Shown here one piece after another: positions 1-11,140 of a stretch of DNA of 64,000 nt. This stretch comes from Ancistrus triradiatus (taxonomy: Eukaryota > Chordata > Actinopteri > Siluriformes > Loricariidae): the NCBI GenBank assembly GCA_025084515.1, contig JAJAGP010001664.1:1-64000 (forward strand). The letters are read 5' to 3'. Under the pieces are notes generated by a model that made no database searches, was not told where the DNA came from, and was given only the letters and a program-made list of their open reading frames with translations. Position numbers and translations under genes: made by a program. Position 1 is the first letter of the stretch; every line of letters starts with the position of its first letter.

Positions 1-98
1 GGATGGTGGAATTGTAAAATGGATGTGCTCCAAGAAAGCGTGAATAATTTATCCTGAAACTCTATCACACCCTTCTGTATCAGCTTTCATCATAAAGC

Positions 99-100
<2 letters not shown>

Positions 101-157
<57 letters not shown>
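101..157. repeat. (TG)n microsatellite
   Basis: A perfect TG run of about 28 repeats. The ORFs overlapping it are low-complexity artefacts. Confidence 0.98.
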
Positions 158-159
<2 letters not shown>

Positions 160-274
160 CCTGAAAAGGAGAAGAGCTTTTTAGACAGAGGTGAAAAAAA
201 AGAATGGCGATAAATTCATTCAGCGTCAAGGCTGAACGAGCCTGAGGAATGACAGCATATGGCTGGTCACCTCT

Positions 275-302
275 GTACACACACACACACACACACACAC
301 AC
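275..302. repeat. (CA)n microsatellite
   Basis: A short CA run, about 120 bases after the TG run at 101-157, so the two together can pair as an imperfect hairpin. Confidence 0.95.
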
Positions 303-1035
303 CGTATAGTTTCATTGTGTTAATGTAGCTAAATGCAACTATAAGGATAACTCACTCACACTGGGTCTCTTTAAAGATACCAATTGACCTAATGTGTGCC
401 TTTGAACGAGTGTGTGCGTAGGCCAGGATATGGATTGGCTCCCTGTTTATTGTCGGTTCCTGCCTTGTACCTCATTAACCAGCCTGGCCCCACCCCTTAA
501 TTAAGCTCAGGTGTGTGTAGTGGGAGTCTGAGCTTCTGTTTTCTCTCCTCGTTGTGTGCCAGATTTCTAATTAATAGAAAGCAGGTACTTTTATGTTTAG
601 GAACTGAAACTCTGTTATGATTTATATTCAAATATTTAAACATTTTATCTGCTCCACGCACTAAATGAAGGTATCAAAAATTGTACAAATAAATCCCAAA
701 TTTATCAGTGAAAAAACATTAAATGATAAGTTTGCATTTTAAGTTTGATGATCATATTAATATTTATTATAGCCTAAATATTGTTTAGTGTTAGAACAGG
801 TGGTTTTAATAATCCTTTATCCTTCATAAATGAAGCAGAAATAATTAAAAATAGTCATTTTAATATTAGACCTCACAGATCAAGTGTACACGGTTATAAA
901 ATAAAACTTTAAATTGTAAAATGAATCCTTATCTTAACTTAGTGATATTATTTAATTATTTGCAATCATATTTATTTGTATTTTTTAATTAGTATTTGTA
1001 TAGGATGACAAAAATACACACAACATATTTTAAAA
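303..1035. other. A+T-rich sequence, no gene seen
   Basis: Around 340-430 there is a short match to the common fish repeat (TTTAAAGATACCAATTGACC). The rest is A+T-rich sequence without a credible exon, RNA gene or transposon. Confidence 0.5.
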
Positions 1036-1400
1036 ATACACACTCCCACAGTTAAAGCCCTGTCCTTCCATGGACTGGCATCCCGGCCAGGGTAAAGTTA
1101 GCTCTGTGCCCTGTATTTCGTGTGTTCGGCTCTGCGCCTCTGCAACCTTGTTCTGGGAAGAAACTGGTGTATAAAACATGGCTTGAAAATATCTATTTGA
1201 TTTCCAGTCACTCAGTCGCTCCCACTCTATTCCTGCTTAATCCAGTTGAGGGTAGCAAGCAACCCAGCAGAAGGTACAAGCAGGAACCTACCCTAGACAG
1301 GTTGGCAGTCCCACTCTTACTTTAGAGACTTTAGAGATGGCAGTTGAACAGCACGTCTTTGTGAGACGACATGGCTCATCACTGCCTCACTGTGCCACCC
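1036..1400 (-). repeat. fish tRNA-like dispersed repeat (SINE-type), decayed
   Basis: Two pieces of the same widespread teleost repeat: GTCCTTCCATGGACTGGC at about 1062 and TACCCTAGACAGGTTGGCAG with CACTGCCTCACTGTGCCACC at 1285-1400. Equivalent text (CCTAGACAGGGCGCCAGTCC) occurs at 53.85 kb. The orientation is taken from the promoter-like end lying at the right. Confidence 0.55.
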
Positions 1401-2600
1401 ACTTAAATAGAATCACATGATTTATTGACATGGATTTACTAAGTTCTAAAAGCCAATCAATAAAATTCGACATGATTGATTGATTGTTTTCATGCCAGCG
1501 TTGTTTCGCCGCTCCTCTCTGCCTGGTTGAAGGGTGCTGAGATTTTGGCCATGAAGCTTCCCATCTGCTGTTGTCTAATTGTTTCTGAGTTCGTTGTGCA
1601 GCCAAAATCAGCAGAAGCATCAGTTCCATCTGTTCCTCTTTCTTGCTTTACCTTTTGAACTGCCAGAGCGGCTGCTCCTACAGGAAGGTGATTTTTCTTG
1701 TTTGTTTTTTTTTTTGACTGAATGTCAGTGGTGAAATTAAAAATACCAGCTTCCAGCAGGAAAATTTACAGGAAGTTATTCAATACTCACAAACTCAAGT
1801 TTAGACACGAACTGGGATGTCTTTATGGAGATTTTCATTGGGTTTAATGACCGTGTCTGGAGATATTTCCTTTATTTATGAAGTTTCTGGAGTGCAGCAT
1901 TCTGATTTTATTTCCTTTGCTGAAATGCGATTTTTGAAACTGTCCTAAATCTTGATTTTATCCTCTGACTCTACCCAGCAAATACTCTGTTTCCATTTTG
2001 CTACAGGAACTAGAGATGTTGATGTTGCACTGATGTTCTGGTTCATTATTGTTAGATAGCGATGAGGTGCAGTAACTTCTTCCACAATTTCAAGCTCAAC
2101 GCCTTTCCTTAAGGAGCTGAAACACAATTTTCTAGAATGGACCTGGAACTAAGAACTCAAACCATCAGAGATGCATCTGAACATGCTTCCACTGCTCCAC
2201 AGTCCAACATTGATGCTTTACGCCACTGAAGATTGACAAAACTAAGCAAAATGGCTCCAGGTTGAAAGGGTGTCTACATATTTTTGATATATGTGCTTTG
2301 TAATTGTAAGTAGGGTATATACCTACACTGGCTCTTTGTTTCCCTGTTCAGGTCACCTGACTCAGGTTTTCCCTCACCTTTACCTGGATTAAAGGTGTAC
2401 GGTCTGTTCCAAACAGCAGAGCCTCGGGCACCAAAAAGAGTGTCTGAGGAACCACAGAAATGCCAGGCTTCCTTCCGAAAGGTGGCACCTTCACCCGGAG
2501 GAGAATTTGATCGCAAGCAGGCTTGCTTTGTGGAACCTGGAGTCACTCTGCCATTGTTTTGCTTTCCTTTTGAAGCCTGGGAAGAAAGGGAGGAATATCA
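1401..2600. other. no gene recognised
   Basis: Mixed unique-looking sequence with short spurious ORFs. No splice-framed coding segment, RNA gene or named transposon could be identified. Confidence 0.4.
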
Positions 2601-2601
2601 A

Positions 2602-2621
2602 AGAGAGAGAGAGAGAGAGAT

Positions 2622-2685
<64 letters not shown>
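2602..2685. repeat. (GA)n(TG)n compound microsatellite
   Basis: A 19-base GA run directly followed by about 60 bases of TG. Overlapping ORFs reading CVCVCV are artefacts. Confidence 0.97.
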
Positions 2686-2686
<1 letters not shown>

Positions 2687-2874
2687 ATATATCATCATGA
2701 GGACCAAATGTAGAATAGAGAAATCTGGCATAGTTTTCCTTGTGAGGATATTTTGCCAACTTTTTAAGAGTCAGAAGTTTTGCTTTCGGTCACTGAGGTT
2801 AGGTGGAGGTGTAGCAGTAATAAGCTTCAGTAACCATTATGTCAATGGAAAGTCCCCAAAACATATGTTTATCC

Positions 2875-2987
2875 AGTGTGTGTGTGTGTGTGTGTGTGTG
2901 TGACAGAGAGAGAGAGAGAGAGAGAGAGAAAGTGAGTGAGTGAGTGAGTGAGTGAGAGAGTGTGTGTGAGAGAGAGATGTTTTCCCC
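2875..2987. repeat. (TG)n(GA)n(GTGA)n compound microsatellite
   Basis: TG repeats pass into GA repeats, then into GTGA units, then back to GTGTGAGAGA. Stepwise unit changes like this indicate slippage with point mutation. Confidence 0.95.
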
Positions 2988-2989
2988 TG

Positions 2990-3240
2990 CATCAAGCCGA
3001 CCCTCAGCGTTTCTCCAGTTTCAGGTTCAGACCTGCAGCTTTTCCTGCAGGTTGTGTGAATGTCATGCTCTTAGACATTAAACGAGGGGAGGGGGGGGGG
3101 AACCCACGACCTGCAGCTCGATGGGAAGTTTGACAGGTGAAGCTTCCATTTACAATCCGTCAGGAAACAAACCAAACGACGCGAGTCCGACTTTCGGGCA
3201 CGCTGGAGCAATTTGGTGCAAAATCAAGCCCTCGCCTTCT
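2990..3240. other. unique, GC-richer block; possible conserved non-coding sequence
   Basis: A non-repetitive stretch containing TTTGACAGGTGAAGCTTCC and several CpGs, unlike the flanking A+T-rich DNA. No exon could be framed. The regulatory suggestion is inference only. Confidence 0.2.
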
Positions 3241-3307
3241 CTCTTTCTTTTTCTCTCTCTTGCTGGTGTAACTTTACGACTGTGTCTCCAATATACTCTA
3301 TACACAC

Positions 3308-3465
3308 ACTGACCACTTTATTAGGTATGCCTTGCTAGAACTGCCATAATTCTTCCTGACATAGATTCAGAGATGATTTGAGCTTTGGGACATGGTGCAT
3401 TATCCTGCTGGAAGTAGCCATCAGAAGGTACACTGTCCTCATAAAGGGGTGCACATGGTCAGTGG
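3308..3465 (-). mobile_element. Tc1/mariner-like fragment, transposase C-terminal part
   Basis: The text GACATGGTGCATTATCCTGC, then TGGAAGTAGCCATCAGA, is the reverse of a Tc1-like transposase segment seen widely in fish (around the conserved Asp of a QDNAPCH-type motif). It begins with GACCACTTTATTAGGT, which resembles the element end. About 80% of the element is missing. Confidence 0.6.
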
Positions 3466-3637
3466 CATGGTGGAGCAGCGATTAGCGCCTCCCAGCTCCA
3501 TAGACAGGGCGGCTGCCCGGGTGGGGTTATCCATAGGTCTTCTTTGGGTACGCCAGTTTCCTCCCAAATTCCAAAAACATGTTTGGTCAATTGACGTCTC
3601 TAAATGGCCGTCTGCAACAGTGAACTGGAGTAAGCAG
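3466..3637 (+). repeat. fish tRNA-like dispersed repeat
   Basis: AGTGGCATGGTGGAGCAGCG near 3461-3480 resembles a tRNA-type A box region; CCAGTTTCCTCCCAAATTCC and CTCTAAATGG follow in the order found in this teleost family. It abuts the Tc1-like element that starts at 3639. Confidence 0.6.
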
Positions 3638-3638
3638 G

Positions 3639-5110
3639 TACAATGGGGTGAAAAAGCGATTTTTTTTTTGCATGTTTGTTACACTTTACATCAAACCAAT
3701 TTAAATATTAGTCAAAGACAACACAAGTAAACACAACATGCAGTTTTTAAATGAAGGTGTTTATTATTAAGGGAGAAAAAATCCCAACCTACATGGCCTT
3801 GTGTGAAAAGGTGATTGCCCCTAAACCTAATAACTGGTTGGGCCACCCTTAGCAGCAACAACTGCAACTGAGTCTTTTACAGCATTGTGGAGGAATTTTG
3901 GCCACTCATCTTTGCAGAATTGTTGTAATTCAGCCACATTGGAGAGTTTTCGAGCACGAATGGCCTTTTAAGTTCATGCCACAGCATCTCAATAAAATTC
4001 AGGTCAGGACTTTGACTAGGCCACTCCAAAGTCTTCATTTTTGTTTTTTTTTCAGCCATTCAGAGGTGGACTTGCTGGTGTGTTTTTGGATCATTGCCCT
4101 GCTGCAGAACCCAAGTTCGTTTCAGCTTGAGGTCACGAACAGATGGGACGGATTCTCCTTCAGGAATTTTGGTGACAGACAGCAGAAGTCATAGTTCCAT
4201 TTATCACAGCAAGTCTTCCAGATCCTGAAGCAGCAAAACAGCCCCAGATCATCACACTACCACCACCATATTTTACTGTTGGTATAATGTTCTCTTTCTG
4301 AAATGCTGTGTTACTATTACACCAGATGTAATGGGACACACACCTTCCAAAGAGTTCAGCTTTTGTCTCGTCAGTCCACAGAATGTTTTCCCAAAAGTCT
4401 TGGGGACCATCAAGATGTGTTCTGGAACAATTGAGACAAGCTTTAATGTTTTTTTTGCTCAGCAGTGGTTTTCGTCTTGGAACTCTGCCATGCAGGCCAT
4501 TTTCAGTCTCTTTCTTATGGTGGAGGCATGAACACTGACCTTAACTGAGGCAAGTGAGGCCTGCAGTTCTTTGGATGTTGTTGTGGGGTCTTTTGTGACC
4601 TCTTGGATGAGTCGTCGCTGCGCTCTTGGGGTAATATTGATCGGCCGGCCACTCCTGGGAAGGTTCACCACTGTTCCATGTCTTTGCCATTTGTGAATAA
4701 CCACTTTCACTGTGGTTCACTGGAGTCCCAAAGCTTTAGACATGGCTTTATATCCCTTTCCATACTGATGGATCTCAATTAGTTTCTTTCTCAATTGTTT
4801 CTTAATTTCTTTGGATCTCGGCATGATGTGTATCTTTTTAGGATCTTTTGGTGTACTTCACTTTGTCAGGCAGGTCCTATTTAAGTGATGTCCTGATTGA
4901 GAACAGGTGTGGCAATAATCAGGCCTGGGTGTGGCTAGAGACAGTGAACTCAGGTGTGATAAACCATAGTTATGTTTTAACAAGGGGGGCAATCACTTTT
5001 TCACACAGGGCCATGTAGGTTTGGATTATTTTGTCCCTTCATAATAAACACCTTTATTTAAAAACTGCAATTTTGTGTTTCCTTGTGTTGTCTTTGCTCT
5101 ATTTCACATT
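3639..5110 (-). mobile_element. Tc1-like transposon, family A, right end truncated
   Basis: The left end is TACAATGGGGTGAAAAAGCG after a TA. An inner copy of the same signal (GTGTGAAAAGGTGATTGCCC near 3810) is mirrored at 4985-5010 (GGGGCAATCACTTTTTCACA), giving the IR/DR layout of fish Tc1 elements. The right inverted repeat can be followed to about 5105, but the outermost right terminus is missing. The transposase is on the minus strand and is broken. Confidence 0.85.
3827..4824 (-). pseudogene. Tc1-like transposase, inactivated
   Basis: The start codon at 4824-4822 opens MPRSKEIKKQLRKKLIEIHQ, then YGKGYKAMSKALGLQ is followed by an in-frame TGA (4719-4717) where relatives have Arg, consistent with decay of a CGA codon. 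The frame resumes with TTVKVVIHKWQRHGTVVN and the GRP motif (PRSGRPINITPRAQRRL), the bipartite DNA-binding region. Near the end, LEWPSQSPDLNFIEMLWHEL carries the last catalytic acidic residue of the DDE triad. The frame closes around VAAKGGPTSY-stop at 3827. The total of 998 bases is not a multiple of three, so frameshifts are also present. Confidence 0.85.
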
Positions 5111-5149
5111 TTATTCGAACTATGACTCCATGACTTTAGTTTCGTTCTT

Positions 5150-5365
5150 AGATTTATCATCTACGCCGTCCAAGGAGGTTGGGTCCCTTTTTGAGTCTTG
5201 GTCCTCCCAAGGTTTCTTCCTGTAACACTCAGGGAGTTTTTCCTTGCCACTGTCACCCTAGGCTTGCTCAATTTGGGATTGGACATAGTTATTAGGAGAT
5301 AATCTAAACTTGTAAAGTTGCTTTGAGACAATGCTTCATTGTAAAAAGCGCTATATAAATAGATC
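5150..5365 (+). mobile_element. V-SINE / L2-tail type SINE
   Basis: The conserved body GGGAGTTTTTCCTTGCCACT and the 3' tail CTTTGAGACAATGCTTCATT plus GTAAAAAGCGCTATATAAAT match the LINE2-derived tail shared by fish V-SINEs. The 5' tRNA-like head is missing or too diverged to see. Confidence 0.75.
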
Positions 5366-5690
5366 TGACCACTGTATAAAAATGAATGAATGAAACAATT
5401 TTGCTTTGGCTTTATCCTACTCGAGTTGAGATAATTAAGTTGTGAAGTATTATATGTAGTTCAATACAGTGTTCAATACAATGGTGAACTGTTTAGTTTA
5501 TATTGGCAACATTTGCTAAACCTGAGTTTATGAAGTCATTGTAAGACTAAGAATGCTGTTAATCAGTAAAGTGTGCAAACTTAAAAATTCGCACAAAATG
5601 ACCAGTTCGAAGAATTTAGATTTTAACCTGAAGTTAGATCTTCACCTGAATTTTTCTTAAACTAATGTAAAGTGTTAGTCTCTCATAGAT
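5366..5690. other. A+T-rich sequence, nothing recognised
   Basis: No coding, RNA or transposon signal seen between the SINE and the TG microsatellite. Confidence 0.5.
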
Positions 5691-5698
5691 CTGTTATC

Positions 5699-5707
5699 TG
5701 TGTGTGT

Positions 5708-5757
<50 letters not shown>

Positions 5758-5773
5758 TGTGTGTGTGTGTGTG
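5699..5773. repeat. (TG)n microsatellite, interrupted
   Basis: A TG run with a single TA interruption near 5711 and GG interruptions near 5750 and 5773. Confidence 0.97.
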
Positions 5774-6026
5774 GTCTCCATGACAACAGAGCTCTGGTCC
5801 CATCCTCTTTCTCTAATTGTTTCTGACCTCGTAATTTGATCTGCACTCTGGAAGCAGCAGGATTTTCTTCTCACACGCTGATCGCTCCCGAGTCCGCCCC
5901 CTGCAACTGCTCTCTACATACATACCATAGGGCCCGGACTATATATTGGACAGAAATCATGATATTTGGCTGTGTTTTTGATCAGTTTTCTTGTATAAAT
6001 TGCCACACTAATACTAATCTATACAA

Positions 6027-7442
6027 TGTTGGAAAATAAGTATTTGGTCAATACCAAAAGTTCAACTCAATACTTTGTAACATAACCTTTGGTGGGAATG
6101 ACAGAGGTCAAATGTTTCCTGTAAGTCTTCAACAGTTTTGCACACACTGTAGCTGGGTATTTTGACCCATTCCTCCGTGCAGATCTCCTCTAGAGCAGTG
6201 ATGTTTTGGGGCTGCCGCTGGGCAACACAGACTTTCAACTCCCCCCACACATTTCTGTGGGGTTGAGGTCTGGAGACTGGGCTAGGCCACTCCAGGACCT
6301 TGAAAATGCTTTTTACGGAGCCACTCCATCGTTGCCCGAGCGGTGTTTATTTGTGTTTGGGATCATTGTCATGCTGGAAGATCCAGCCACCTTCCATCTT
6401 CAATGCTCTCACTGATGGAAGGAGGTTTTTGGCTTAAAATCTCACGATACAGGGCCCCCATTCCATTCTTCCCTTAACACGGATCAGTCGTTTCTGTCCC
6501 CTCTGCAGAAAAACAGCCCCCAAAGCATGATGTTTCCACCCCCATGCTGTTCACAGTAGGTATGGTGTTCTTGAGATGCAACACAGTATTCTTCTTAATC
6601 CAAACAACACCGAGTTGAGTTTTTACCAAAAAGTTCTATTTTGGTTTCATCTGACCACATGATATTCTCCCAATCCTCTTCTGGATCATTCATATGCTCT
6701 CTGGCAAACTTCAGACGGACCTGGACATGTACTGGCTTAAGCAGGGGGGCACGCCTGGCACTGCAGTATCTGAGTGCCTCTTGGCGTAGTGTGCTGCTGT
6801 AGCCATGTTTACTTTGGGTCCCAGCTCTCTGCTGGTCATTCATCAGGTCCTCCGCGTAGTTCTGGGATTTTTTCTCATCATTCTCATGATCATTTTGACC
6901 CCACGGGATGAGATCTTATGTGTGGTGGCCCCCAATTTGAGGGAGATTTTCAATGGTCTTGTATGTCTTCCATTTTCTTACAATTTGCTCCCATAGTTGA
7001 TTTATTCACACCAACCTGCTTGCCTATTGTAGATTCACTCATTCCTAGGTTGGTTGCAGGTCTTCAATTTTTTTCCTGGTGTCCTTCAACAGCTCTTTGG
7101 TCTTGGCCATGGTTGAGTTTGGAGTCTGACTGTTTGAGGCTGTGGAACAGGTGTCTTTTATACAGATAATGAGGTCAAACAGGTGCCATTAATACAGGTA
7201 ATGAGTGGAGGACAGAAGAGCTTCTTAAAGAACAAGTTACAGGTCTGTGAGAGCCAGAAATCTTTCCATAATTTACAATTAAATTCTTTAAAAATCCTAC
7301 AGTGTGCTTTCCTGGATTTTTTTTCTCATTTTGTCTCAGATACTTGGAGTGTACCTGTGATGAAAATTACAGACCCCTCTCGACTTTCTAAATTGGAGAA
7401 CTTCAATCAGTGGCTGACTAAATACTTTTTTGCCCCACTGTA
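6027..7442 (-). mobile_element. Tc1-like transposon, family B copy 1, left end truncated
   Basis: The right end CTGACTAAATACTTTTTTGC then CCCACTGTA is the family B terminus. The left end starts abruptly at GGAAAATAAGTATTTGGTCA and lacks the roughly 200-base outer inverted repeat present in the copies at 11956 and 30622. The internal transposase is on the minus strand and broken. Confidence 0.85.
6062..7110 (-). pseudogene. Tc1-like transposase (family B copy 1), inactivated
   Basis: The start codon at 7110-7108 opens MAKTKELLKDTRKKIEDLQ but soon meets a stop. Further on, ALRYCSARRAPLLKPVHVQV, LKFAREHMNDPEEDWENIMW and SDETKIELFGKNS show the first catalytic Asp (WSDET). The C-terminal part ends in YSVCKTVEDLQETFDLCHSH. 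Multiple frameshifts and stops mean no functional enzyme. Confidence 0.85.
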
Positions 7443-7765
7443 TATATACTGTACTTTGATTTGATTCTTAATTCGAATGTTTATCTATCTGGCGTACATT
7501 TTACCCCTTCAAAAAGCTTTGTGTGTTTGTGGATTTGAGTAAAAATAATCACTTTTAAATCAGATGTTCTGTTTTCCGAGTGTTTTCGGTTGCAGTGCAG
7601 TGATATTGTGCGTGGAAAGAAAGATTGGTTTGGTTTCTCCTGGGAAAAAACCTCAAACAAACATACCAGCCACTTACATGGTCATGGTTTATAGGTTTTA
7701 TATACAAGTCAAAAGTTTTCATCCAGTTAAGTTGTAAGACTTTAAAAAAGAGCTAGTGTTTCCTT
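7443..7765. other. nothing recognised
   Basis: A+T-rich sequence without a framed exon or named repeat. Confidence 0.4.
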
Positions 7766-7769
7766 TGAG

Positions 7770-7930
7770 ACATTTCAAATTTTACTACATATGGCTGGTG
7801 CAGAAAGATGATATCCAAGAACTGAGGGCACAGGACCCGGGTCAAGATTCAGCAGTGCCTTCCGACCAGGTTGGGGATCACATTCAGGTAAAACTGACCG
7901 CTGGACCAAGCTTAACCAGGAAAAGAGGGG
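7770..7930 (+). repeat. short tRNA-type repeat fragment
   Basis: CAGCAGTGCCTTCCGACCAG then GTTGGGGATCACATTCAGG resembles sequences at 10.31 kb and 15.04 kb, where the text is preceded by a B-box-like GGTTCGAGTCCC. It is probably one SINE family; the assignment rests on these three copies only. Confidence 0.35.
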
Positions 7931-9090
7931 ATAAATAGATACTATTACACATACTGTACACATACTATACATTTAGTTTTACTAAAATGTCTTAACTTTG
8001 TTTTAACAGAACAACAAACATGTCTCCACTATAATTTACCTTTAAAATAGCCAGCAATAAAATACTTAAAACACAATTAAATAATTAAATAGTTGAGATA
8101 TTACCGAGGCATGACCAAATATTTTGTACTGAGAAAATCAAACATATGTATACACACCAACTATATGTGCACTAATGTGTCAACTTTGTTATATAACGGT
8201 GCTGGCCATGACATAATGGTTTTAGCTAAGCTTTTTTTCCTGCAACTTGCAGCAGCAATAATTTAAGAGGGTGAGGAATTTCACGGTGTTTAAAGGGTAA
8301 AATTAAATCCCGATAACAACCTTTTTTCCCTCCTTTCTCTTTCATTCCAGCATGTACCTGCTCATTTACTGTAATTACAGACTTCAGAACAAAACAATGG
8401 AGCTGTGATGGATGACGAAACAGGTGGAATTGGATTAACAATTCCACCACATTCCTCACCGCTTTTACTCATTATATGTGTGCACTTTTCATTCATATTT
8501 TAGGAGGCCAAAGAACTCATTCATTCTGAACTCATAGATATATTTTGATATTTAGGTAATATAATTATAACATCCATTGTGCTGTTTTAAATAAAACTAT
8601 ACATAGCACTGCAGAATTCAATCCAAAAATCTGTCTAGATCCTCCAGATTCCTGGATCCTCTCTTGTAGAATCTCTTCAACAGCCCAGCTTCATTCATGT
8701 TTGATTCTGTGTGGATTTGGATGTTTGTTTTGGATCTGCTAAGGACTCGACCACAACCCAGATGTAGCTATTATTTTTCGTTTTAACTCTCCTGCTGCTT
8801 CTTGGCATTCATGATGCCATGTGTCCTAACAAGGTGTAACAGGCAGGTGTGTGGAGTTAAATAAATGTCACCAAATCCTGAACCTGAATTTATGATGCTT
8901 GAAAATAAAATTCAGGTCCAGAAAATTCAGGAAAAGCATCCGGGATACTTAGAAAGAGGAATTACTTGTAACCAAGTGCGTGTCGATGAAGGACAGAAGA
9001 CCTCGCCAGTGGAAAGTTTACAACATAGGCATGTCTAGCCCCTTTTAAGGAATGCTCAAGCATTCAAAGGTTTCTTATAAATAGATCTGT
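7931..9090. other. unassigned; short unique block at 8335-8460
   Basis: Mostly A+T-rich. The block at 8335-8460 (TTTACTGTAATTACAGACTT, with an AACAATGG SOX-type word) is unique in the window and could be regulatory; this is inference. No exon seen. Confidence 0.25.
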
Positions 9091-9094
9091 GGGT

Positions 9095-9310
9095 ATCTGT
9101 GGGTGGCACTGTGGCATGGTGGTCAGCGCTGTCACCTCACAGCCCGGATACCAGCTAGTCTGTGCAAAATGTGCATGTTCTCCTTGTGTCTGTGCAGGTT
9201 TCCTCCAGGTACAGCGATTTCCTCCCACATAGGTCAATTGGCCTCTGTGTCCCAGAGTGAATGAGTGTGAGGGCCCTGTCCCACCTTGTGCCCTGTGCTA
9301 CTGTATAGGT
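9095..9310 (+). repeat. fish tRNA-like dispersed repeat
   Basis: GTGGCATGGTGGTCAGCGCT then GTCACCTCACAGC is the head; TGCATGTTCTCCTTGTGTCT, GATTTCCTCCCACATAGG and TCAATTGGCC form the body in the family's order. This is one of the better preserved copies in the window. Confidence 0.7.
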
Positions 9311-10285
9311 CACTGCTTTTTGTTTTATTTTCTCTAAATGCGTGTTGTTTTTCAGCAACTCTCCAACTGTAAGTTTTGTCAGTGTCTGTGTAAAGTACGC
9401 TTCTCCAGCAGCTTCATCAGACTATTCAAATCTCTGACTTCACATAAATGAGGTGGATGAAAATACTAAAATAGTGCTAAAATTGAAAATTAGATAAATG
9501 TCCATATATAAACAGCTCGTTTATGAACTGCTCGGGTCGTCCTGGCGTCTCTGTGAGCACGTTTTACTGCTTCCTGTCACACAGGGATATTAACGCTAAC
9601 CCCTGTCTTGCTCTAAAGGCAGCAGCAGCTGTTTCAGTCCCGAATAATTAGATTTCATGTTTTACTCCGGAAGAGTGAAGCCCTGCTTTTCTGTCTGCGC
9701 GGCGCTGAGAGACTTTACATGACATTAACACGCTTTCGGAGAGCATTTACCATTCTCGCTGAGATTCGTCTAGACAAAGACCTGGTTTATTTAGAGTTAA
9801 GGCTTCATTTCCTCTCTCTCTCTCTCTCTCTCACTCTCTCTCTCTCTTATCCACCCACCCAGGCCGAGGAGCTGCACAATAGCTGGCTGCCTGACAGGTT
9901 CGAGGATTTCAATTAGTTTACGCACCAGGTTGAGGGGTGGTGGTGAGGGGGGTTCTGATAAATGAGAGTAATTAGTCTCTGTCATGTCTTCCCTCTTCTT
10001 CAGTAAATCACCTGGCTTCTTCTCTCTGACGCCGACCGGGCATTACGTCACTCCGTCGTTACAGCTTTTATAAGATTGCAGCAGAGCTAAAAGCCTTGAA
10101 AATGGATTGAAGACTCTGAAACGAGCTCTAATACAAGACAGACTGCATTAGGAAGGGAAAACATCATGAACTGAAGCTTCTTCAGCAAAAAAAGACACTG
10201 CACAGTTCTACATGTTTATAGAGACCTTACAAATACATTCATACATAATTACAGATTTATTCAGAATTAAATCAGATGATTTGAA
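9311..10285. other. unique block with possible conserved non-coding sequence (9560-10100)
   Basis: Between 9560 and 10100 the sequence is free of recognised repeats apart from the TC run at 9811-9847. It has higher GC and contains TTTCAATTAGTTTACGCACC and GAGAGTAATTAGTCTCTG, homeodomain-type words. No exon could be framed. A regulatory role for eya1 is inference. Confidence 0.25.
9811..9847. repeat. (TC)n microsatellite
   Basis: A short CT run with one CA interruption. Confidence 0.95.
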
Positions 10286-10289
10286 CATA

Positions 10290-10375
10290 GTGTAAAACGT
10301 AAAGTTGGAGTCCCGGTGATGCCTTCTGGCCAGGTCAGGGATCACACATGGACGTAATGGGCTGTGTCTAAAGGA
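10290..10375 (+). repeat. short tRNA-type repeat fragment
   Basis: GAGTCCCGGTGATGCCTTCT then GGCCAGGTCAGGGATCACA matches the fragments at 7.84 and 15.03 kb. Confidence 0.35.
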
Positions 10376-10737
10376 GGGAAAGCTGGTCAGGAGATCATCC
10401 CATGGAGCTGCAACAGCATCTTTACAGTTCATAATGGTTCCATACAGTTTTTTACATTTCTCTTGGTTCTAGTGTTGTAGTACTAGAGTCCAGTCTTGAA
10501 GAACTTAAACGTCTTTGTTTGTCTTGGTTTCAGGGTAAGGTGGATTTGGGAAAACTTGGTAAAACAGCATGTATGTTATGAAGATTTTTTCTGCGGAAAG
10601 CTGAGGAATGTGCTGTAATCATCTACCGTACACACGCTAATAGCCCACACCCTCTGGTGTTTGGAAACCTCTCAAGATTTATAGTGACATAACTCAAAGT
10701 GCTAATATACACAAGCCGCGTGTGGTAGTGCAACCAG
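10376..10737. other. nothing recognised
   Basis: No coding, RNA or transposon signal seen. Confidence 0.4.
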
Positions 10738-11140
10738 AACTCGTTTTGCATTCCAGTTCAATTTTGTGGGCACCGGCAGACGTTACCAGACCATTTCTGA
10801 AGACCTGCTGTTCATCCAGCCACAATGAAGCAAACTATCTACAGATGTGGACTTGGCTCTGCTTTGCCTAAGCTTGGGCATCCTGCAAACATCACACCAA
10901 AAGCACAATGCTGGAAAAAGTCAACAGCTGTAGATATCTCTAGAAATGTGACTCTCAAACCTCTACATGTCTGAAGGAAAAATAGCTTGACTGTAAATGC
11001 ATGAGACTCTGTGTTCCAACTGTGATGCATGGTGGAGGAACGTCAGTGTGGAACTGGTGGAAAGCCCAAGATCACTCATGGAGCGTTCAATTCAAAATTA
11101 TATAGAGAACGTTTACAGGGTTATGGCAGAGAACTCGCCT
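10738..11140 (+). mobile_element. very old Tc1-like transposase remnant
   Basis: Around 11005-11060 the plus strand reads LCVPTV-stop followed by GATGCATGGTGGAGGAACGT. This resembles the CVxPTVKHGGGSVMVW segment of Tc1 transposases, and the TGTGGACTTGGCTCTG region upstream is compatible. If correct, it is the only large-element remnant in the plus orientation. No termini are visible. Confidence 0.4.
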
